A stretch of 42,495 nt of DNA from Chlorokybus atmophyticus (GCA_009103225.1 RHPI01000053.1:13756-56250), one strand, 5' to 3'; shown: positions 11,452-24,599, numbered from the stretch's first letter. Notes: a model not told the origin generated them from the sequence alone. Translations and numbers: made by a program.

Positions 11452-13413
11452 CTACACATCCGCTGCAGGGACGTCAGTGCGGTACTCCATCTCACGCATC
11501 TTCACCTTCTGCTGGTCAAATCCAGCAGGTGCGTAGCGCTTCCAGAAGGGATGGGTGTACCAGCGTGAGGTCATGTCTTCGAGCGCAACGCCCTTCGTCT
11601 CAGGCAGGAAGAATTGCACGTAGAACGTCATAATCACCACCCAGCCGGCGAAGAACACGAAAGTGCCCCACTTGAATGCGCACAACATCGACAGGAACAC
11701 TTGCCCAATAATGAACCTGTTGTTGAAGTACATGCTTGTCAGTCAAGAGCGTACATCCATCAGGACCACAGCAATAGCATCAATATCAGACACTCACGTG
11801 AGAAGGAAGTTGACTGTCACTGTCACAGCCTGCCCGGCTGAGCGTGTCTCCAATGGCTGGATCTCAGATGGCACCTGTGGAGCAGATGGAGTCAGTTTGC
11901 GCACGCACACACGTGCATGCGCACACACCACATAGTAAGCACGCAAAGAAAACACAGCAGGATAACTACGAGAAATGATGATATGGCTGCAGCGTCATCT
12001 CACCAGCCAGCCGAGGGGACCCCAGGACCATGCGAAGGCAGACACGAAGATGCAGATAACAACGAGGACGAGGACGGCAATGCCCGTGGGCAGATTGGGG
12101 GTGCCGGCCTCACCGGAGAATTCGATCCCTAGGATGATGGCGGTGGCAATGAGTGCCAGCGACATCTGGATGCCACCCTCAAGGAACAAGATCTTGCGGC
12201 CGAGGCGATCGACAGTAAGAATGGAGACGAATGTGGCCACAACGTTGACGGCACCAATGATGACCGCCTGGAGGAGGGCTGAGGAAGTGCCAAAGCCAAG
12301 GGAGCTGAACAGAACAGGAGCGTAGAACATGATGGCGTTGATGCCGGTGAGCTGCTGGAAGGCGGGGATGAGGATGGAGTTGGTGAGCTGAGGGCGGTAG
12401 GCTGGCTTCAACAGGTTGCGCCAAGGGTGCTTGACAGTCTGGGCGAGGTGGGAGGCGGCCACAATGTCATTATACTCCTCATGGATGTCATCTGTGCCGC
12501 GCACGCGCTTGAGGACCTTTTGCGCTTGGTCGTACTTGCCGCGGTCGACGAGGTTGTTGGCGGTCTCGGGGCAGACCAGGCCACCAATGGTGAGGAGGAT
12601 GGCAGGCACGGCCGCGAGCCCGAGGGAGATGCGCCACCCGTGAGTAAGGTTCTTTGTTCCATAGTTGATCAGCTGCGCTGCAAGGATGCCCAGCGTTGTA
12701 GCCAGCTGAAACATGATGTTGAAGGCGCCACGCAGGTGCGTAGGGGAGATCTCAGACAGGTACAGCGGCACACTCTGGTTCGCCATACCCACACCAACGC
12801 CAAGGCACACGCGCCCAACCACCAACATAGGCAGGTTCTGCATGTGTCACGCAAACCAACATAAGTATCTGTTCCATACTCACTTCATGCAACCCAGCTG
12901 CCAGAACTGTGTCATGCAATCCATGTAACACTTACAGCAGCTCCTGCGACGAGGCCGGCACCAAGCAAGAAGAAGAGGCCTCCAACGAGCATGGAGCGGG
13001 TGCGACCAAACCTCCTCGTAATCCAACTGCCGACAAAGGAGGAGACCATACCGGCGAGGAACAGTGATGAAGTGAACAGCTGCAGCGTCTGGCTGTCGTA
13101 TTGGCAGTAAGCATTGCGTGCGGGGTCCGACCTATGGCGATAAACAGAAGGGAAGAACTTTTTTTGGAAGTCCGGCATGGCTGTAAACGAACAGTAAGTC
13201 AATGAGAGTGGCCCAGCAGTTCATGCATGCGTTGGGTGTCCAATATGACTGCAATTCACACTCACATGTCACGCCTCCAGTGACGCCGATGTCATAGCCG
13301 AAGAGCAGGCCGCCGCTGGCTGCCACTACGCAGGACCATATCACGTAGGCTGTCACTCGTCCATTGTAGCGCTTGCCAGGAGCGCCCACAGGTACAACCG
13401 CCCCACCCGCCAT
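11452..13413 (-). CDS. STP/HUP-type monosaccharide-H+ symporter
   Basis: A 12-helix major facilitator that imports hexoses with protons, expected in the plasma membrane. Exons in transcript order are 13413-13266, 13180-12936, 12837-12004, 11874-11798 and 11716-11452, 522 aa, the normal length for the family. The motifs run in family order: GGLLFGYDIGVTGGVTSMPDFQ; the lid segment NAYCQYDSQTL, whose Cys should pair with the Cys in FLSMLCAF as in plant STPs; RFGRTRSMLVGG; GRVCLGVGVGMANQ; PLYLSEISPTHLRG; QQLTGINAIMFYAPVLF; DRLGRKILFLEGG; AWSWGPLGWLVPSEIQPLE and FFLPETKGV. The mid-loop PESP-like signature reads PETANN, with Ala where Pro is common. The start context is good (accaATGgcg). The call as a sugar transporter is firm; glucose versus other hexose cannot be decided. 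Confidence 0.95.
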
Positions 13414-16400
13414 TGGTGTGCCTTCTCCACTGGCTGCTTAGCTATCTCTCCCCCTCTTGCAGACACGCTCTCCTTGCGTGCTGCTGTCACTGTGTCTGCA
13501 ACAACGCCCTGGAAGACAGCAACAGTCAGCATGCAATATATTGCATACATCCGCAAATTGAGGAAGACGACCACACAGGTAAAGATGCGTGCACACATGT
13601 GCACACGCACATGGGCATGCATACACTCACAGTGCACTGAACTGAACACTTGCTGACCTTGCAACCTTGTTGTGTTGTTGCTGGCGGGCTAGGTGCCACA
13701 CAGTAACAGGATGCTAACCACTTCTATCACCACAAATACTACGCCTACAACTGCAGCTGGCGGCGGAGGCGGCGGTGGTGGGCAGCGTCTGCTATGCCAC
13801 ACTGCATGCGCATGCCGTTTATGTACTGCTGTGCCGACATCACATTCAAATTATTGTTAGGGGATAGCGATCAATGCTTTTGCACGTACTCCTGGGTTGT
13901 TACAACATCCGGACTGGGTAGCATGCAATGCAATGCGTAGAATTGGTGACCAATTCTAGATAAAATTTATGGTGACATACTCTAGGCCGGTGTCAGTGCG
14001 CAGATCAGCTGTGATGTGATTGTCAGAAGTCTGTCAGTGAATGGCGGGAAGCTAGGGATTTCATGATGATGTGGGTGGCCGTGCTGATCCTGGCTCCAGC
14101 CATAGGGCCGGTTGCTGACCGATACGCTTATCGCGCGCAGTTTATCAGCAGTGAACAGCAGCCGGTGGGTGCAGCACTGCGGCCTTTAACTGAACCGGTC
14201 ATTATTGGCGGCGTATCTGGCCGACATGCAGTTGCGGCCCGCGTCGCCGGCGTCCTTTGCACTTTAGTCTTGTCACAGAGCTGACCCTTTGCCGTCATGA
14301 GTGCTCCCCCAAGCAAGGTGAAGGCTGCTGACAGGCTATGTATGTCAGAGTTAAATTTATGTCAATGCAGTCGATCCTGTTGTGCGCCCGTCCTATCGGT
14401 CATTGCCGTAAGCTACGACGGTCGCACCCGGTGTGCACCGATCAACGTTTCGAGGGGGCGAAACCGCCGTGCGGTAAATGAACTGCCCACATGACATCAT
14501 TAGCAGCGGTCACTACAGCCACCACTGTTCGCTCTCAGCAACTTTGTGATAGACTCGGCTTGCTAGCAAACAAGTTCCTCAGCACCACAAGCGACCATGA
14601 ACTTGCTGCCCATACTCCGCCACATACTTTGTCTCCCAAACGGGGGCCGACACCCGTCCAACTGTTGGTGCCGTTTGACGACATGATTGCTGTGCGAGCC
14701 TGTTGGTTGGTTTTGGTCATTTTGGTCATATCCGCGAGCAGTCACCATTGCACACCCGCGGTCCGCCGCAATGACGTTGGCGCAGCGCCCGTTAACCCCT
14801 GACCGAGGCACCAGTTTACGGGTAGGGTAACGGCCCTTGCCTAGCGACTTCGTTGTGCACCTACCTATGTTCTAGGGCCTAACCGAGTATCGCTCATCAA
14901 TTTGGTAACCAAGGTCATCAAGGCCTTGGGACGGTTGCTTTACAGTTCACATGACTTGGACCGTCCCCGACCACACTGATCATTCATTACGACAGGTAGT
15001 GACGGTTCAGTTGCAGGCGGCCCACAACAAGACAAGGGACAACATTATTGCAGGTTGCGATAGATGCACTGTCAGTGAAGCTACGTGATGCAACGGAGAC
15101 GACTGACCATTTGGGCCTGGAGAAGATCGCAGTTCACACGTTCCGACCGGAGATCGGACGCTCCTATATCAAGCATCCTATCAATTGCAGGCTGGGTTCT
15201 GGTCACGCATGGCCGAGCATTTTGTGTGACACAAATGGTCACATTCCTTGTCTCATAAAATGAGTGGAAAATCAATGTCATGGTAAGTTCATTATAAGCT
15301 GTATGGGATGATCCTCCTTGTATGGAATAATCTTACCTGTATGTGCCATACAATCGCAAATAGGATGAAATCTTAGTGACATTTCAATGACGACCTTGAC
15401 TTGGATCAATGGACAATTTCATGACACAATCGCGAAACGGATTACAATATCATGTTAACCCAGTCACATCACATGGACGGCGAAAATTGAAAGCGTTGCA
15501 ACACGCACACGCATACGCATACAGGTGTAAAGAATAGCGCGAATATGATGCGGCAACCGACTTTAAAATAACCGCATATGTCTAACAAAAGATGTTATGC
15601 ATACATGATATGTTCAATCCCGCTAGTATATAATGCATCATAGTATATATGCATAGAATATAGGCATAGGATAATATATAGGCTTAGGCTATAATACATA
15701 TATATATATATATTACATCATATACATTGTAATCATTTGCGTAGTAGTTTTTAAGTTTCAAACACAATAAACAACAAAACACATAGAGATATAGCATGAA
15801 TGTTTTCTCATAATTTGTGCTATGACAAACAAGCAATATGCAAGTTATAATGCGCTCTGATGATTTGTTGCGAATGCATCATATCAATTGCCATCGTCTT
15901 AAGGTTTGTGTCATTGATATGTCTATATAACATACACGAGGCATGTCGCTCCACTCATAACATCGACTTTTATTTGAGTACTTGATGTCAAGAACTTGTT
16001 ATTACGGAACCCGTTGCTACAATTGGCTAAATGACATCTTGTTTTCATTTATGAACATGTATATATAAATGTATATTATAAAGATGTTTATTTAAGTGAT
16101 GATGAGGTTAAGATTCTAATGTATCAGCTAAGTAGTGCTTGGCACTTTTGTCCACGCATGCGGTACATGTCTTGTACGACATTTAATGTCTGTGTACATA
16201 AATGTTTGGGACACTGCACTACACAAGTTGTTATTGAAGACATGCAGAAAGCTGGTCACTAGCGTACGCTATTTACGTAAGTGTGTTGGGCGTGGGTGTA
16301 CTGGGGGCTAGAGCTATGACTCTTCAGGAGAGTTTGGTGGTCGTCCTCACCCCCCTTTCTGCGCTACAACCTCGCTTGCAACATGCTGCGCCGCTGACCC

Positions 16401-17124
16401 ACTGGTACAGGCTGCAACTTAGATGGAGTTTAGCAGGCTGCACCTTGCATCACCTTGGATGAAAGGTCAAGCAGCGTTGCTCTATCCACGAATTATTGTA
16501 AGTTCATGTGCTTTTGCATATGTTTCTCAAGCTGACCAACAAATACGTGAGTGGTGTTGTTACACTAATCTTGCCGCTAGCTTTGAAAAGTGCTCATTGA
16601 CGTTTATTACATCAAAATGAATCCACTCAAAAACACATGTGTAAGCATTACACATTTTTGTACGCCATGTGCAATAATATACATGCCGTGTGCTGCACAC
16701 CGCTTGCTGTGTATGTGTGCTTAGTTCTCATTGTGTGCTTCTCCTATACTTTGCTTTTTGTGCATATATATAGATGCCAAGATTTATGTCAGAAGTCAAA
16801 ACCTATAGCACTCGCACAAGCGAATGGATGCGTATATATGTGTCACATCTTGTAAATGCTTGCAAATGAGAGACCTTTCAATGCTAAGCCCATGACCAGT
16901 TTAATTTGCCTAGGTCGGCGGGTGGGCTATAAGATTATTTGTTAAAATGGAATGTGATAATTGCATGTTGCGTTAGGTTCGTACAAGTTTATGAGCAATG
17001 CATAACACCAGTAATGCAGTCAATAATAATGCTGCTTAATGCTTAAAAACAACCTCAACGTCAACTCATAGGTTCACATGTATACAATGTGACGCATCCC
17101 TCAACAATGTGACAATGTGACAAT

Positions 17125-17145
17125 CCCCCCCCCCCCCCGCCCCGN
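17125..17145. repeat. poly-C tract ending in an assembly N
   Basis: Fourteen consecutive C (17125-17138) are followed by gccccg and a single N at 17145. Such a run can form an i-motif or G-quadruplex on the other strand and is a common stopping point for sequencing, so the N probably marks an unresolved join. Just upstream is a short gacaatgt tandem repeat. Confidence 0.8.
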
Positions 17146-17336
17146 GGTGTAACATGTCACCATATGTGTAGTAAGATAAAGGGGCGTCAAACTGCCAGTT
17201 GACAACACATTGGATCAGTAACTTGCTTTGTGGCATGTAGCAAAACCATCTGTCATGACCATGACTTACTTGTACAGCGATGTTTTCTTCGCTTCACAGC
17301 TACTTTCAACCAGCGACCACATTCTTCGCTCAATCT

Positions 17337-17342
17337 TTTATT
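17337..17342 (-). terminator. candidate poly(A) signal AATAAA of the P4-ATPase gene
   Basis: AATAAA on the minus strand lies about 60 nt after the stop codon at 17402 and just beyond a perfect hairpin. This is the expected place for a plant-type cleavage signal. It is a single hexamer match, so support is modest. Confidence 0.4.
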
Positions 17343-17348
17343 CAGCAT

Positions 17349-17369
17349 GTGCCAACAAGATGTTGGCAC
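17349..17369. other. perfect 9-bp hairpin in the P4-ATPase 3' UTR
   Basis: GTGCCAACA, a 3-nt loop, then TGTTGGCAC form a perfect stem about 33 nt after the flippase stop codon and just before the AATAAA. It could affect 3' end formation or mRNA stability. A chance palindrome cannot be excluded. Confidence 0.5.
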
Positions 17370-17401
17370 TTTGACAACAGCCCAACACACCAACACACCA
17401 A

Positions 17402-20400
17402 TCATGGTGTCAAGAGCTCCTGCTCGCTAGAGATGTGATGTACAGCCGTTGGCGAAGCTCCTGCTACAAGTTGATGTAGATTGTCATAATTCCTGGATTG
17501 ATCTCATTACATGTACACAAGAGCAACGACAATCAGCACATGCAACACATCAGGTACCTTGCGATGCCTTCACTCCATTCTTCCAACCATTTTCAATCTC
17601 CTGCAAACCACGCGTTCGCAATCAGCATCACACATAACCGCACGAAACCTGTTGATGAACAGCAATACACAACTCCCACCATGAAGATGTCATTGGGTTG
17701 TGGGTTGAACTGTAAAGACATGGCGGCGACGGCAATATCCACCAGCACAGCAATGGCCGACACAAGGAATAAGCACAACCAGAAGGAGTCTTGAGCGTAT
17801 ATCTGCCACACAACGCAGGTGTGTTGGTTACAGACATCCAGCACACAACTTACAACAAATGCACCACTACCACATATGCGACAACGTTGCCAACATAATC
17901 GTCATTATGAGTGCGTACCTGGTGGGCCAAGTGGTCCATGTAGGGAAACACCTGCGCAGCCTCCCAAATGAAGGAGCAGAAAAATAGAAACACAACCCAC
18001 GCGCCCATCGCAGTCCCAAACACCGCCAACGCATTTGGCCAAGACCAAAACCTACTCCTCACCGCAAGCCTCAAGTTCTGCAACAAACAACATCAGTCAC
18101 ATGTTGGTCTCATGTTCAAGGTTTGATAACCCAACACAAAGCCGCCACTCACCACGACAAACACCACGCACGAGTAGGACACGGCCCCGAGCGCGTACAG
18201 TCCAAGCTCCCGGCCTTCCGTCGTGACAACATCTCCAACAGAAAGCAGGCTCGCAAAGAAGCACAGGGCCGAGTGTCCAACGCCCGTGTATAACCAGCTC
18301 AGAGCGGAGCGGAAGAACTGCCGCCTCTTGTCCCTCTACACATGTAGACGTTCAATGAGAGGCACACACAAACACACACACGCGCACATGCATGCATGCA
18401 TGCACGCACACGCTCCATGCAATGCTTGCCTGTGTTTGGAGGTAGAGGGCAGGGTTGTTGAGAACAGTGGAGGCGGTGACGTCCTGCTCGAGGAATGCGT
18501 ACGCGACGGTGGGCAGCGCGGTCCACGCGAGGTTGTAAGTTGATATCAGCGCTGTCGTGTACAGCGGCTGGCTTGAGAAGCCGGACAGCCACGCCAGGTA
18601 GAAGTTGCCCCCAACATACACAATGTTCTGTACAACAGCAAAGTGGGTGAGTCAGCGTTGTGATTATGTCAGTTGCACATTGTGCGTGCGTGCGTGCGTG
18701 TGTCTTTAAGTAAACATTCACCCGAGTACTAACCTTATAGAATGCGTACAGCACGAGCTCTCGGTTACGGCTGTACGACCAGCGTCCGTGCACAAGCAGC
18801 AACTGCACCAGATGCCTGTACATGCAACGAGGAGGAATCAACAATGTTGCTGTCATGCGCGGTTGCACCCACCGCACAGCGCGTGAGCAGGTTTCATACC
18901 TGAACTGCGCCACTGCATAGTCGCTCGCAAGCACAGCTGCCCTGCCTTCCCTTCCACTGATACCGACCTATACACGCACACGCACACACATCAACGTCCG
19001 ATGCACGTGGCCATCAACACCATTGTAAAGCGCCTGCTTGAAACTCAACTACATCAGACTAACAACCAGCACACTCTCACCCCAATGTGCGCTGCCTTTA
19101 TCATCCCCACGTCGTTGGCTCCGTCCCCAATCCCGAGCGTGACGGCGTGTGCATGCGTCTTGACGAGTCGCGTGACCTGCGCCTTCTGCAGCGGGGACAC
19201 GCGGCAGCAGACGACCGCCTGACAGACGAGACACAGCTCCAGGAACTGAGCCGCCCGCTTGGCGTCGAGCATCCACTCTAGAACCGCGCCGTCCACAACT
19301 ACGCCAATCTCCTTCTGTTGACAGATGGCACATTCGTGTGCATGAGCGTGTGCGTGTGTATGTGTGTGCGAGAGTGTGTGTGTGTGTATAAGCGCGTGCG
19401 TGTGTGCGCGTGACAACAACCACAGCAGCAGAGACAAGAGCAGTTACCTGTGAGTCTGCGGCCCTTGCAGACTTGGCTTCGGCAATAGCGTTCTCGAGAA
19501 AGGCGCTGGCGTGCTTCTCCCCACCGACGGCGCTCTCGGTGGCCATCACGCGCAGCATGGGCTCGCGCAGGAGGTTGCACGAAAGCGCAATGGACACCGC
19601 CGTCTCAACCTGAGGTTGAGAGAATCAGTTACTATACACCAACAAGCAGACGTGTAATCGTACCACCACACTTGCGCACGCACGCACGCACGCACCTTAT
19701 CTCCCGTCAGCAGCCATATCTTGATCCCCGCCTCCCCCAGGCTCCTGATCGCCTCCGGCACCCCGTCCTGCAGCTTGTCCTCCACGGCGGTGGCGCCCAG
19801 CAGCGTCAGGTCGGTCTCGACCCGCTCCGCTAACGCCGCGATCTTCTCCTCGCGGCCCTCCAGGGAGAGAGAGGCGGAGCGGAACTGGGCGGACCAGACG
19901 GCGTAATCCTCCTCGCTCAGCTGCAACATATCAATAGCTGATGTTATACCAATGCGCGTATTTGACCTAGACGTGTACGCGCGTGTGCGTCCGCTCGCGT
20001 GTGGACTCATGCTTGACGGCAATGTATGAATGACACGAGGGCTCCCATGCGTGCATACGCGCATGCGCGCCCTCACACCCACATGCGAGTGCACAGATGG
20101 TTGTGTGCGTGTATGCGCACAGACACGCGCATGAGTTGCCGCATAAACACTTGCATACGAGCAATGGGGGCTCTCGCACGTGTGCATACGTGCAACACAC
20201 ACGTGCAAGCACACAACTCACGTGAGAGGTACCACCACAACACGCTCACAGAGCTCTGTGACAGCTTTGCCCATTCTCACCTCCTTCATGGCGATGCAGA
20301 GGGTTCTGTACCCCGTGCGAGCGAACCCGCTGAGGTGTTCTGCGGTGGGAGCCGCCGCGGCTTGACCGGGAGCCAGGCGTGCGTATATCACCGTGTCGGC

Positions 20401-23400
20401 ACCCTTGCAATACAACCTGCACACATTAAAGTGGTGACGATGATGATATTATTACTCTGAGTCACAAGTGACAACATACCGTATGCGGCCGGTGTCTTCT
20501 TCACGCAACACGATGCTCATGCGCTTGCGATCCGAGTTGAATTCTAGTAATGCGAGGACCTTGGCGCGGTAACGACGCCAGCCAGGGGCCTCAACAACAA
20601 CCTCCTCGTTTGTTCTTGACACGAGCCTGGAGAGAGCAGAGAAGCCGTGAGTTGCACGAAGAACATACTCGAGAGCGCACGCAAGGACATACGCACATGC
20701 ACACACATACACATGCAGACGCACATGCATCTACGCACGCATGCACTTACACACACGCTGCCCACACATTCGCACCATGCGCGCGTGCACACACACGTAG
20801 GCATTCACGCACGCACGCACGCACACACGCACACTCTCTCACCTGAACCCGCAATCCGCAGCACCCTTAACCAACGCCTCCTCATCCGGCGAAGCCGCCT
20901 GATACCGTATCGTCTTCTGATCGTCCTCCGACACGGTCGGCACGACGGTGTGACACATGGCGAGCACTTTATAGAAGTGGCAACACTGCTCGGCGTGCGT
21001 GTGCGTGGCTTCGCCAACGTTGTCCACGCTAACAACGGCGTCCCCGCCAACGCGCCCGTCCTTGAGCATGTCTTTCAGCGCGGGGTCCAAAGCCACCGTG
21101 TGGGGGGTCTTAGTGGTGGTTGTGTCGGGTGGTGGGGAGTGTGTACCGATAACACCGCGGTATAACACGCCCGCGATGGAGCATTGGACGAAGGCCATGA
21201 GGTTTTGGGTTAGCGTGCCCGTCTTGTCCGACAACACGTACTCCACCTGTGCAACACAGAGTGTGTGAGTGTGTTTGCGCGCGCGCATGTACATGCTGCG
21301 TGTACATGCTTGTGCACGCGACTTTGTGACTATGATATGTGTGCATGCATGCGTGCATGAGTATGCTGCTTTTATTTTGTTATTGATGCCATGGTTGTTG
21401 GGCCATGTATTGGGGTTCAGCAAGAGCCACAAAAATGAACACTACGATGATTACACTTACTTGGCCAAGCTCTTCATTGAGGTTGGACGTTCTGGTCTTG
21501 GCGGGTGTGTCGGTCTCCTCATGGTACATGTGGATGTCACGGTTGATGAACATGCATTGCCCCACCTGCACTCAAGCACTCAATATCATTGAAAAGTGTT
21601 CCATTTACACATTTCAGGTTTATCTTCATAGATACCCTACCTTGACCATCTCGAGAGTGACGTAAAGCGAGATGGGGATGAGCTGGTTGAACAGAATAAT
21701 GAAGCGTAGCCACTGGACCCAAAATGAGCTGAATCCTCCCTTCAGGTCAGGCCAGCTGCCGCTCACGTAAATGTACGACCCCCTCGCCGACCCTGTTTAT
21801 TACACACCATGACATGTGTGAGAGCACCCAGAAAAGTGTTACACAACAAATGATGTTGCATTCGTACCGGCCCAAATAGTGTTGCCTAGGGCGGATATCA
21901 GCGCCAGAATGCCGACAAAGGCAAACATGCCCGAGACGAGGTAGTTCATCGACCTCTCCAGTTGAGACACCTGCACAGATGGCAAGATTGTGTTAGTATT
22001 TATGAGTGTTGCCGCTGGCAAGCCCTTTGCTGTGTGAAAACAACAGTTGATGCGGGCAATATAAACATCATGGCAGGATATGGTGATTGTGAGTGCACCT
22101 TTCTCGGCGTGTGTAGAGTGTTGCGCATCAGCTTCGTGTCCACGCCAGTAAACACCACCAACCTGCAAGACGTTGGTCACGACAATGACAATGGTGTTGA
22201 CGGCAATGTGTTGTCTTTAGTGTAAGCGCGCGTGTGTGCTTATGTCTCACAAAGTGCAAGCGCGTGCGTGTCCGCACTCGAGAGCATGTCTGTGTATCTC
22301 TATGTATGTGTGTATGTATGTGCGCGCACGCGTGTGCACATACATGCAGACACACATATGCACAGGCCTGTCCATTTGTGTGTCTGCCTGTATGTGTGCA
22401 CATATTTACGTGTGTGTTTGCGTGCATGTTAGGGCGTGTGCGCGCGCGCATGCGTGTGCATGTGTCTCTGTACGTCATCTTCATTACCCGAGTGTCCAGG
22501 ATGTGTTGCGGAGAGTGGAGCCTCTCAGCAGCAAGTGGCCCACATCGAGCGGGCAAGCCTTTGCGCCGGGGCTCATGTTGATGCTGCCCTCAAACTGGTA
22601 CAGCCTGTTGTTGGGCTGTAGTGGACCGCACAAGAAAAGGCGAGTGCTGTTAGCGGAGATGATCAAGAGCACACTGCGACATGCGCAATCGTGTTGACTA
22701 CATCAAACACACGCACACGCACACGCACAGACTCCTCTACCTGCTCGCAGTCCACCCGCACTTTGCGCTCTGGGTTGCAAAGCTGGTACAGCTCAGACGG
22801 AAACTGCACAAGAGAGGTTGGTTACAAGAATAACGCATGGGCTAGTGGTAGTGTCGTATGCAGAGACGCGCATGCGCACGCACACATGCAGGGACGCACA
22901 TGCGGACAAGTGCACGTGCGCATGTGTGCGCGAACACACGCATAAGCATGTGTTACACGGACGCACGCGCATATGCACACAGGTATAAACATGGAACAGG
23001 CATACATGCGCGCATAGGTGTACCTGCATGTGTACTTGCATACTGTGCGCATGCGCGCATGCACACGTGCGCGTGCACACACGCACACACTCGCAAACAC
23101 GTGCATACCTGTAGGTGGCCGCTATCGCTAAACGCGTTCTTGATCTTCAGGTTGGTCTCTCCATCCAGATTTGCCGTCTCGATATAAGCAAAGCCTGTGT
23201 GCACGCATCAAACAATGCATGCTCAGCACTTAAGACGGGACTATGTGAGTACGTCTGCCAGACCAAGACATGAGAAGGTTACAAGGTTTATGTATAGCCA
23301 AACCCAACAAACCTTGGGCGTCACTTGAAGCCAGAAACACCAGATCGGCCGGGAACTCCTGATCCCTCTCCACACGTAACACGTCCCCCACTTCAACCTG

Positions 23401-24599
23401 CAATGGACGGTACTCGGTACCCAATCACAAAGCTTGAGGCCCTTAACAGGCCTTGTGAGCTGTTCTTGCGTGTGTGCGTGCGACTTGATTGCCATTTTTC
23501 TATGAAGAGGTGAAGTCACTGCTTGCACTCACCTCCAACCATGGGATGTTGACCCAATCGGCCCCTCTCAACGCCTTCACCTTGCGCCCGTTGACCGCCC
23601 TGCGCCGGGGGCACATGTTGATGTGAGTAACTTGTACCCGCGTGTGATGCACATCATACATGCATACACAGATGTGGGCGTACACACACGAGTACAAGTA
23701 TCGATCCACAATAACACACATATGTGTACGCATGTACGCACGGGTGTGCACACCTATGCTATGCTCCGATGCATGTCATGCTGTATGCAATGTGGGCACA
23801 TACATTGCCCAATCTGATAGTAACAAACAATGCGAATCCCGTCACTCATTACCTGTCGCTCTGGTGGCGGGCATAGTCATCCCACGCCTCTTTACACCCG
23901 TTCACCGTGAGCACGACGGCCAGCGGGAATATCGTGCCCACCGGCGATGTCGGCGTCAGCCCGGGTATCACCTAGATAAGAATAAGATTCAATCACATTT
24001 AGACCAATGCTCGACAATCTTGGCTATGTGTGTGTATGTGCGCGCGCGCGCGCGCGCGCGTGTGTGGCTTCTTACGTGCCACCACCACCATCACTATCAA
24101 CAACAGCAACAACAACAACAGTGTCTACAACAACATGCCTGGAGAAAGCCTATGAAGAGGAAGTAGAGGTTGGCCACGCGGCAGAACTGTTGGAAGAGGT
24201 TGACGGGGAGGAAAGTCAGCGCCGTGTACTTGCTCGTCGTGATGGAGTTGCCAACATACCTGTTGTGTACATCGATTTCAATTGACAACTTCAACACAAC
24301 ACAACAACATAAAAACCAACACAACGCTACTACTGCTACTCACTCCAAGCGCTTCTTCTTGTCCGCTCTTTCGCTGAAGTCTTTTATGTGAAGGCGCCTG
24401 AACTGGCGATTATGGTGCTGGCACAGGGATTGAGTGTCACGATGTGGTTTCAAGTGTTGATGTTGTGTCGACCAACAGTGCTCACCTCAGAGGGTGAGGT
24501 GGTTATTTGGTCGTCCCCCGACTCGGCTGGCGTGATGGGCAGAACCGCCTCTTCCAGCCTTGTGGGATGATGATTCAGCGCAGCATACAACCTTATCAT
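17402..24599 (-). CDS. P4-ATPase phospholipid flippase, 27 coding exons
   Basis: It flips phospholipids to the cytosolic leaflet of plasma, Golgi or endosomal membranes, normally with a CDC50/ALIS partner. Length is about 1162 aa, in the family range. Exons: 24599-24486, 24402-24344, 24259-24139, 23971-23853, 23599-23533, 23397-23313, 23194-23109, 22803-22741, 22615-22488, 22162-22099, 21970-21868, 21792-21641, 21565-21461, 21246-20843, 20626-20480, 20416-20281, 19920-19696, 19609-19448, 19314-19081, 18967-18900, 18815-18734, 18627-18430, 18335-18153, 18077-17919, 17802-17680, 17600-17558, 17460-17402. All phases agree. Visible signatures: [16 protein letters not shown] near residue 70; actuator DGET near 199; TM4 PISL near 376 (the P4 mark); DKTGTLT with phospho-Asp near 429; KGAD near 610; TGDK near 723; GDGANDV at 843-849; C-terminal FNPQPNDIF. 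The first exon (no homology, chosen by ATG and phase) and last two exons are less certain. Introns 3 and 22 have GC donors. Subfamily (ALA1/ATP8A versus ALA2) is undecided. Confidence 0.95.
18336..18429 (-). other. GC-AG intron (flippase intron 22)
   Basis: The exon end ...LYLQTQ is followed by CAG|GCAAGC, the textbook GC donor, and joins in phase to RDKRRQFF. A weak GT donor 18 nt later (AGC|GTGTGC) would also keep frame but adds six residues in a conserved stretch, so GC is preferred. The intron contains a (TGCA)n run. Confidence 0.7.
18360..18416. repeat. alternating purine-pyrimidine run in flippase intron 22
   Basis: (CA)n, (CG)n and (TGCA)n units follow one another without a clear single period. 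The run lies wholly inside the intron. Confidence 0.75.
19325..19416. repeat. alternating purine-pyrimidine run in flippase intron 18
   Basis: A (TG)n/(CG)n mixture with ATG and GCG steps is nearly unbroken between exons 18 and 19. It is of the same kind as the repeats in several other introns of this gene. Confidence 0.75.
19970..20225. repeat. low-complexity (RY)n-rich intron 16 of the flippase gene
   Basis: Most of the intron consists of gtgtgc, acgcgc, gcatgc and cacacg steps. Frames translated from it give only Cys/Val/His/Thr/Ala/Arg strings and are not genes. Confidence 0.7.
20680..20841. repeat. (RY)n repeat in flippase intron 14
   Basis: Runs of acacatacaca, gcacgcatgcac and (ACGC)n fill the intron up to the splice donor of exon 14. 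They are Z-DNA-prone alternating purine-pyrimidine sequence. Confidence 0.75.
22222..22475. repeat. (RY)n repeat in flippase intron 9
   Basis: A long stretch of gtgtgt, gcgcgc, gtatgtat and cacatgca steps lies between exons 9 and 10. No element structure or terminal repeats are visible. Confidence 0.75.
22858..23108. repeat. (RY)n repeat in flippase intron 7
   Basis: Dense gcgcatgcgcacgcacac-type sequence fills almost the whole intron between exons 7 and 8. All open frames in it are compositional artefacts. Confidence 0.75.
23972..24138 (-). other. GC-AG intron (flippase intron 3) with a (CG)n run
   Basis: The exon ends at FIGFLQ followed by CAG|GCATGT. The next exon starts with VIPGLTP after CTAG, in phase. 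The nearest GT (7 nt on) would break the frame. P4 homologues have no extra residues between LQ and xIPxxSP, so the GC donor is well supported. A (CG)n run at about 24041-24060 lies inside. Confidence 0.78.

Larger units (their letters stand above)
13414..17401. other. long intergenic spacer, no supported gene
   Basis: The first few hundred bases should be promoter and 5' UTR of the sugar transporter and include a GGC-type run near 13755-13785. From about 15280 to 16260 the DNA is strongly AT-rich with TATATA runs (for example 15695-15715). A poly-C run with an adjacent N lies at 17125-17145. No frame shows a conserved motif or a plausible exon chain. Confidence 0.55.

Noticed and set aside
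13353-13664. 103-aa minus-strand frame overlapping the transporter start
   Set aside because: It is in a different frame from the transporter and falls mostly in its 5' leader and promoter.
19970-20225. Open frames such as [13 protein letters not shown] on both strands of flippase introns
   Set aside because: They are compositional products of (RY)n repeats inside introns.
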